DNA from: Aquabacterium sp. J223
Lineage (GTDB): Bacteria; Pseudomonadota; Gammaproteobacteria; Burkholderiales; Burkholderiaceae_C
Reading direction: 5' to 3'
Length of the DNA stretch: 64,000 nt
Assembly (NCBI RefSeq): GCF_024666615.1
Contig: NZ_CP088297.1
Location: forward strand, 1,178,001-1,242,000
Position numbers and translations under genes: made by a program. How positions within the stretch are numbered: position 1 is the stretch's first letter; every line of letters begins with the position of its first letter. The notes below the pieces were generated by a model. That model was not told the DNA's origin. It was given only the letters and a program-made list of their open reading frames with translations, and searched no databases. Positions 61,599 to 64,000 of this stretch are shown here, one piece after another.

Positions 61599-62746
61599 GC
61601 GCCGCCGCCCCCATCGGCCTGGCCATCGTCGGCTGCGGCTTCGTCGCCGACTACTACCTGCAGACGGTGCGGCTGCACCCGGGCCTGTCGGTGCGCGGCC
61701 TGCACGACCGCCTGCCCGATCGCGCACGGGCGCTGGCCGGCGCCTACGGGCAGTCGGTCTACCCGACGCTCGAGGCCGCGCTGGCCGACCCGGCCGTGCA
61801 GATCGTGCTCAACCTGACCAACCCGCGCGAGCACCACGCGGTGTCCCGGCAGGCGCTGCTGGCGGGCAAGCACGTCTACTCCGAGAAGCCGATCGCGATG
61901 GAGATGGACCAGGCGCGCGAGCTGGTCGACATGGCCGAATCGCGCGGCCTGCAGATCGTCTCCGCGCCCTGCAGCCTGCTCGGCGAGACGGCGCAGACGC
62001 TGTGGCGCGCGCTGCGGCACAACGCCGTCGGCCGGGTGCGCCTGGTGTACGCCGAGATGGACGACGGCCTCGTGCACCGGATGCCGTACCGGAAGTGGCA
62101 GTCGGTGTCGGGCGTGCCGTGGCCCTACAAGGACGAGTTCGAGGTCGGCTGCACGCTGGAGCACGCCGGCTACTACGTCACCTGGCTGGCCGCCTGGTTC
62201 GGCCCGGCCAAGGCGGTGACGGCGTTTGCGTCGGTGCAGGTGCCCGACAAGCTGCCCGCCGAGCCGCTGACGCCGCCCGATGCGCCCGACTTCTCGGTCG
62301 CCTGCATCGAGTTCGACAGCGGGGTCGTCGCGCGGCTGACCTGCAGCATCGTCGCGCCGCACGACCACACCCTGCGGGTCATCGGCGACGAGGGCGTGCT
62401 CTCCACCCACGACTGCTGGCACTACCGCTCGCCGGTGTGGCATCGGCGGCTGCTGTCGGTGCGGCGCAAGACCTTCCTGTCGCCCTTCAAGACACGGCAC
62501 CGCCTGCCGGCGCCGCCCCACGGCAAGCCGCAGACGAAGGGCGCCCAGGTCATGGACTTCGCGCGCGGCCCGGCCGAACTGGCCGATGCGCTGCGCGAAG
62601 GCCGGCTGTGCCGCATCACGCCGCGCTTCTCGCTGCACGTCAACGAGATCGCGCTGGCCATCCACCATGCCGCGCGCGTCAACGGCCTGCGCCAGCCGAT
62701 GACCACCACCTTCGAGCCGCTGCAGCCCATGCCCTGGGCCGGCTGA
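61595..62746 (+). CDS. Gfo/Idh/MocA-family NAD(P)-dependent sugar oxidoreductase
   Basis: Oxidises or reduces a sugar or sugar nucleotide. 383 aa with the NAD-binding IVGCGFVADYYLQT at the N-terminus, the signature NPREHHAVSRQAL, the catalytic Lys in VYSEKPIAMEM, and the His-containing CTLEHAGYYVTWLAAW. Starts inside the previous stop (ATGA). The surrounding genes suggest it makes a precursor of the polysaccharide. Confidence 0.87.
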   Translation: MSAAAPIGLAIVGCGFVADYYLQTVRLHPGLSVRGLHDRLPDRARALAGAYGQSVYPTLEAALADPAVQIVLNLTNPREHHAVSRQALLAGKHVYSEKPIAMEMDQARELVDMAESRGLQIVSAPCSLLGETAQTLWRALRHNAVGRVRLVYAEMDDGLVHRMPYRKWQSVSGVPWPYKDEFEVGCTLEHAGYYVTWLAAWFGPAKAVTAFASVQVPDKLPAEPLTPPDAPDFSVACIEFDSGVVARLTCSIVAPHDHTLRVIGDEGVLSTHDCWHYRSPVWHRRLLSVRRKTFLSPFKTRHRLPAPPHGKPQTKGAQVMDFARGPAELADALREGRLCRITPRFSLHVNEIALAIHHAARVNGLRQPMTTTFEPLQPMPWAG

Positions 62747-62767
62747 GCGGGACGGGACAGCAGTGCC

Positions 62768-63739
62768 ATGCGCGTCCTGGTGACCGGATCGACCGGCTTC
62801 CTCGGCCGGCATGTGGTGGCGGCCCTGCACGATGCCGGGCACGAGGTGAGGGCGCTCGTGCGCGCCTCGACGACCGCCGCGCCCGTGCCGGCGGGCACGC
62901 AGCGGGTGGTCGGCGACGTGGCGCAGGGCGCGCTGCCGCCAGGCCTGTTCGACGGGGTCGATGCGGTGATCCACCTGGCGGCCTCGCTGCAGGGCGATGC
63001 GGCGCAACAGCACCAGGTCGCGGTCGACGGCACGCGGCGGCTGCTGGCGGCGATGGGCCCGCAGCGGCCGCACCTGCTGCTGGCCAGCAGCTTCTCCGTC
63101 TACGACTGGTCCCGGGTGCGCGATCGTGTCGAGGAGTCGTCGCCGCTGCTCGGCGAGGCCGCGGCCCGCGAGCAGGACGCCTATGCCCAGGCCAAGCTCG
63201 CCCAGGAGCAGCTGGCGCGCACCCTGTGTGCCGAGCGTGGCCAGCCGCTGACCGTGCTGCGGCCCGCGGCGATCTGGGGTGAGGCCGACCAGGGCCTGCA
63301 CGCCCTCGGCCTGGTCCATCCCCGGCTGTGGGCCGTCATCGGCCCGTCGCGGGCGCCGCGGCTGACCCATGTGCGCAACTGCGCGCACGCCTTCGTCGCC
63401 GCGCTGGACGCCCGGGCGCGCGGGCAGACCTTCAACGTCGAGGACGGCTTCGAGGTCAGCGCCTGGCGATGGGCGGCCGACCTGGCGCGCCTGCGCGCAC
63501 GCGCGCCGCACCGGGTCGCCGTGCCGCTGCCGGCGCTGTCCGCCGCCGGCACACTGGCCGGCCCCTTGCTTGCGCTGGCCGGCCGCCGCGTGCCGGGGCT
63601 GCTGCAGCCGGCCCGCCTGCAGGCCCGCTTCGGCCCCGCCCGTGCGGGCCACGACCGGCTGACCGCGGTGCTGGGCTGGCGGCCGCCGCTGTCGCGCGAC
63701 GCGGCGTTGCGCCGCTCGGCCACCCAGGGTGTGACATGA
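62768..63739 (+). CDS. NAD-dependent epimerase/dehydratase (extended SDR)
   Basis: A nucleotide-sugar-modifying enzyme of 323 aa. The NAD site is VTGSTGFLGRHV (residues 5-16), the Ser of the active site lies in LASSFSVYDW and the Tyr/Lys pair in DAYAQAKLAQEQ. The C-terminal third is Ala/Leu-rich and may be loosely conserved. Its TGA overlaps the ATG of the glycosyltransferase. Specific sugar unknown. Confidence 0.86.
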   Translation: MRVLVTGSTGFLGRHVVAALHDAGHEVRALVRASTTAAPVPAGTQRVVGDVAQGALPPGLFDGVDAVIHLAASLQGDAAQQHQVAVDGTRRLLAAMGPQRPHLLLASSFSVYDWSRVRDRVEESSPLLGEAAAREQDAYAQAKLAQEQLARTLCAERGQPLTVLRPAAIWGEADQGLHALGLVHPRLWAVIGPSRAPRLTHVRNCAHAFVAALDARARGQTFNVEDGFEVSAWRWAADLARLRARAPHRVAVPLPALSAAGTLAGPLLALAGRRVPGLLQPARLQARFGPARAGHDRLTAVLGWRPPLSRDAALRRSATQGVT

Positions 63740-64000
63740 ACATCGCCTACCTCACCAGCGTCTACGCCAGGCCCAGCGACACCTTCGTGCGCAGCGAGGT
63801 GATCGAGCTGCGCCGGCGCGGCCATGCGGTGCACACCTTCTCCATCCGCCGGGAGGCCCAGGCGGCATCGGTGAGCGAGGAACTGGCCAGCGAGCAGGCG
63901 CGCACCGACTACATCCTCTCGCACGGCCCGGCGCCCCTGCTCCTGGCCTTTCTGGTCCTGCTGCTGCAGCGGCCGCGGCGAATGGCGGCGACCGCCGCGC
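63736..64000 (+). CDS. Glycosyltransferase (family 4-like), 3' end beyond window
   Basis: Only the first 88 residues are visible. MNIAYLTSVYARPSDTFVRS is typical of the N-terminal domain of GT-B-fold glycosyltransferases of family 4, with the usual nucleotide-sugar-pathway neighbours. The glycine-rich and EX7E motifs lie beyond the window. The start overlaps the epimerase stop (ATGA). Confidence 0.75.
   Translation, partial: MNIAYLTSVYARPSDTFVRSEVIELRRRGHAVHTFSIRREAQAASVSEELASEQARTDYILSHGPAPLLLAFLVLLLQRPRRMAATAA

Overview
This window comes from a high-GC betaproteobacterium, most likely a member of the Burkholderiales close to the Leptothrix/Rubrivivax/Methylibium group. That placement is inferred from gene order and GC-rich third codon positions; no rRNA or tRNA gene is present to test it. 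The order yceD-rpmF-plsX-fabHDG-acpP-fabF-ygfX-rpoE-rseAB-mucD-lepA-lepB-rnc-era-recO-pdxJ-acpS-nagZ, and the block hisIE-hit-tatABC-degQ-nif3 followed by mscL-petABC-sspAB, are typical of that order. I saw no IS element, prophage, CRISPR array or tRNA.

Layout. (1) 1-8.6 kb is the edge of a surface-polysaccharide locus. A minus-strand operon runs wza-like, wzz-like, EPS-type marR, then ddhD-ddhA-ddhB-ddhC, the complete set for CDP-4-keto-3,6-dideoxyglucose. A divergent gene encodes a WecA/MraY-type initiating sugar-phosphate transferase. (2) 8.7-11.5 kb holds a RhlE-type helicase, an RsmI-like methyltransferase and a Maf pyrophosphatase. (3) 11.6-18.1 kb is the fatty-acid synthesis cluster. 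(4) 18.2-22.6 kb is the envelope-stress operon rpoE-rseA-rseB-mucD. (5) 23.0-31.1 kb is the lepA-lepB-rnc-era-recO-pdxJ-acpS-nagZ run, mostly with start and stop codons overlapping. (6) 31.1-38.2 kb has rne on the minus strand behind a long leader, then rluC, a HAD phosphatase, a small Rieske protein and a SppA-type protease. (7) 38.2-46.6 kb is mixed housekeeping: M32 peptidase, argB, a HAD nucleotidase, slmA, a PdeM-like phosphoesterase, an esterase, a DUF815 ATPase, mutT, hisI, hisE and a HIT protein. (8) 46.7-58.8 kb covers Tat export, a second HtrA protease, nif3, pdxA, a DUF1631 protein, mscL, the cytochrome bc1 operon and sspAB. (9) 58.8-64.0 kb starts a second polysaccharide locus: an MBOAT acyltransferase, a partner protein of unknown function, a Gfo/Idh oxidoreductase, an NAD-dependent epimerase and the start of a glycosyltransferase.

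The genes connect in several ways. The Fab enzymes need AcpP, which AcpS activates, and PlsX diverts their product to phospholipid. RpoE responds to envelope damage sensed through RseA/RseB, and MucD degrades misfolded periplasmic protein. TatABC exports folded proteins such as the Rieske protein PetA. PdxJ and PdxA are the last two enzymes making pyridoxine phosphate.

Points to check: five single-base indels in G/C homopolymers break four otherwise intact genes (mucD, rne twice, sppA-like, DUF1631), which suggests assembly error. A compact double-hairpin RNA with an intrinsic terminator lies just upstream of lepA. The octamer CTAGAATC marks four probable promoters. The rne leader appears to be more than 600 nt long. 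I found no clearly undescribed defence or mobile system; the least characterised parts are the two polysaccharide-locus edges.
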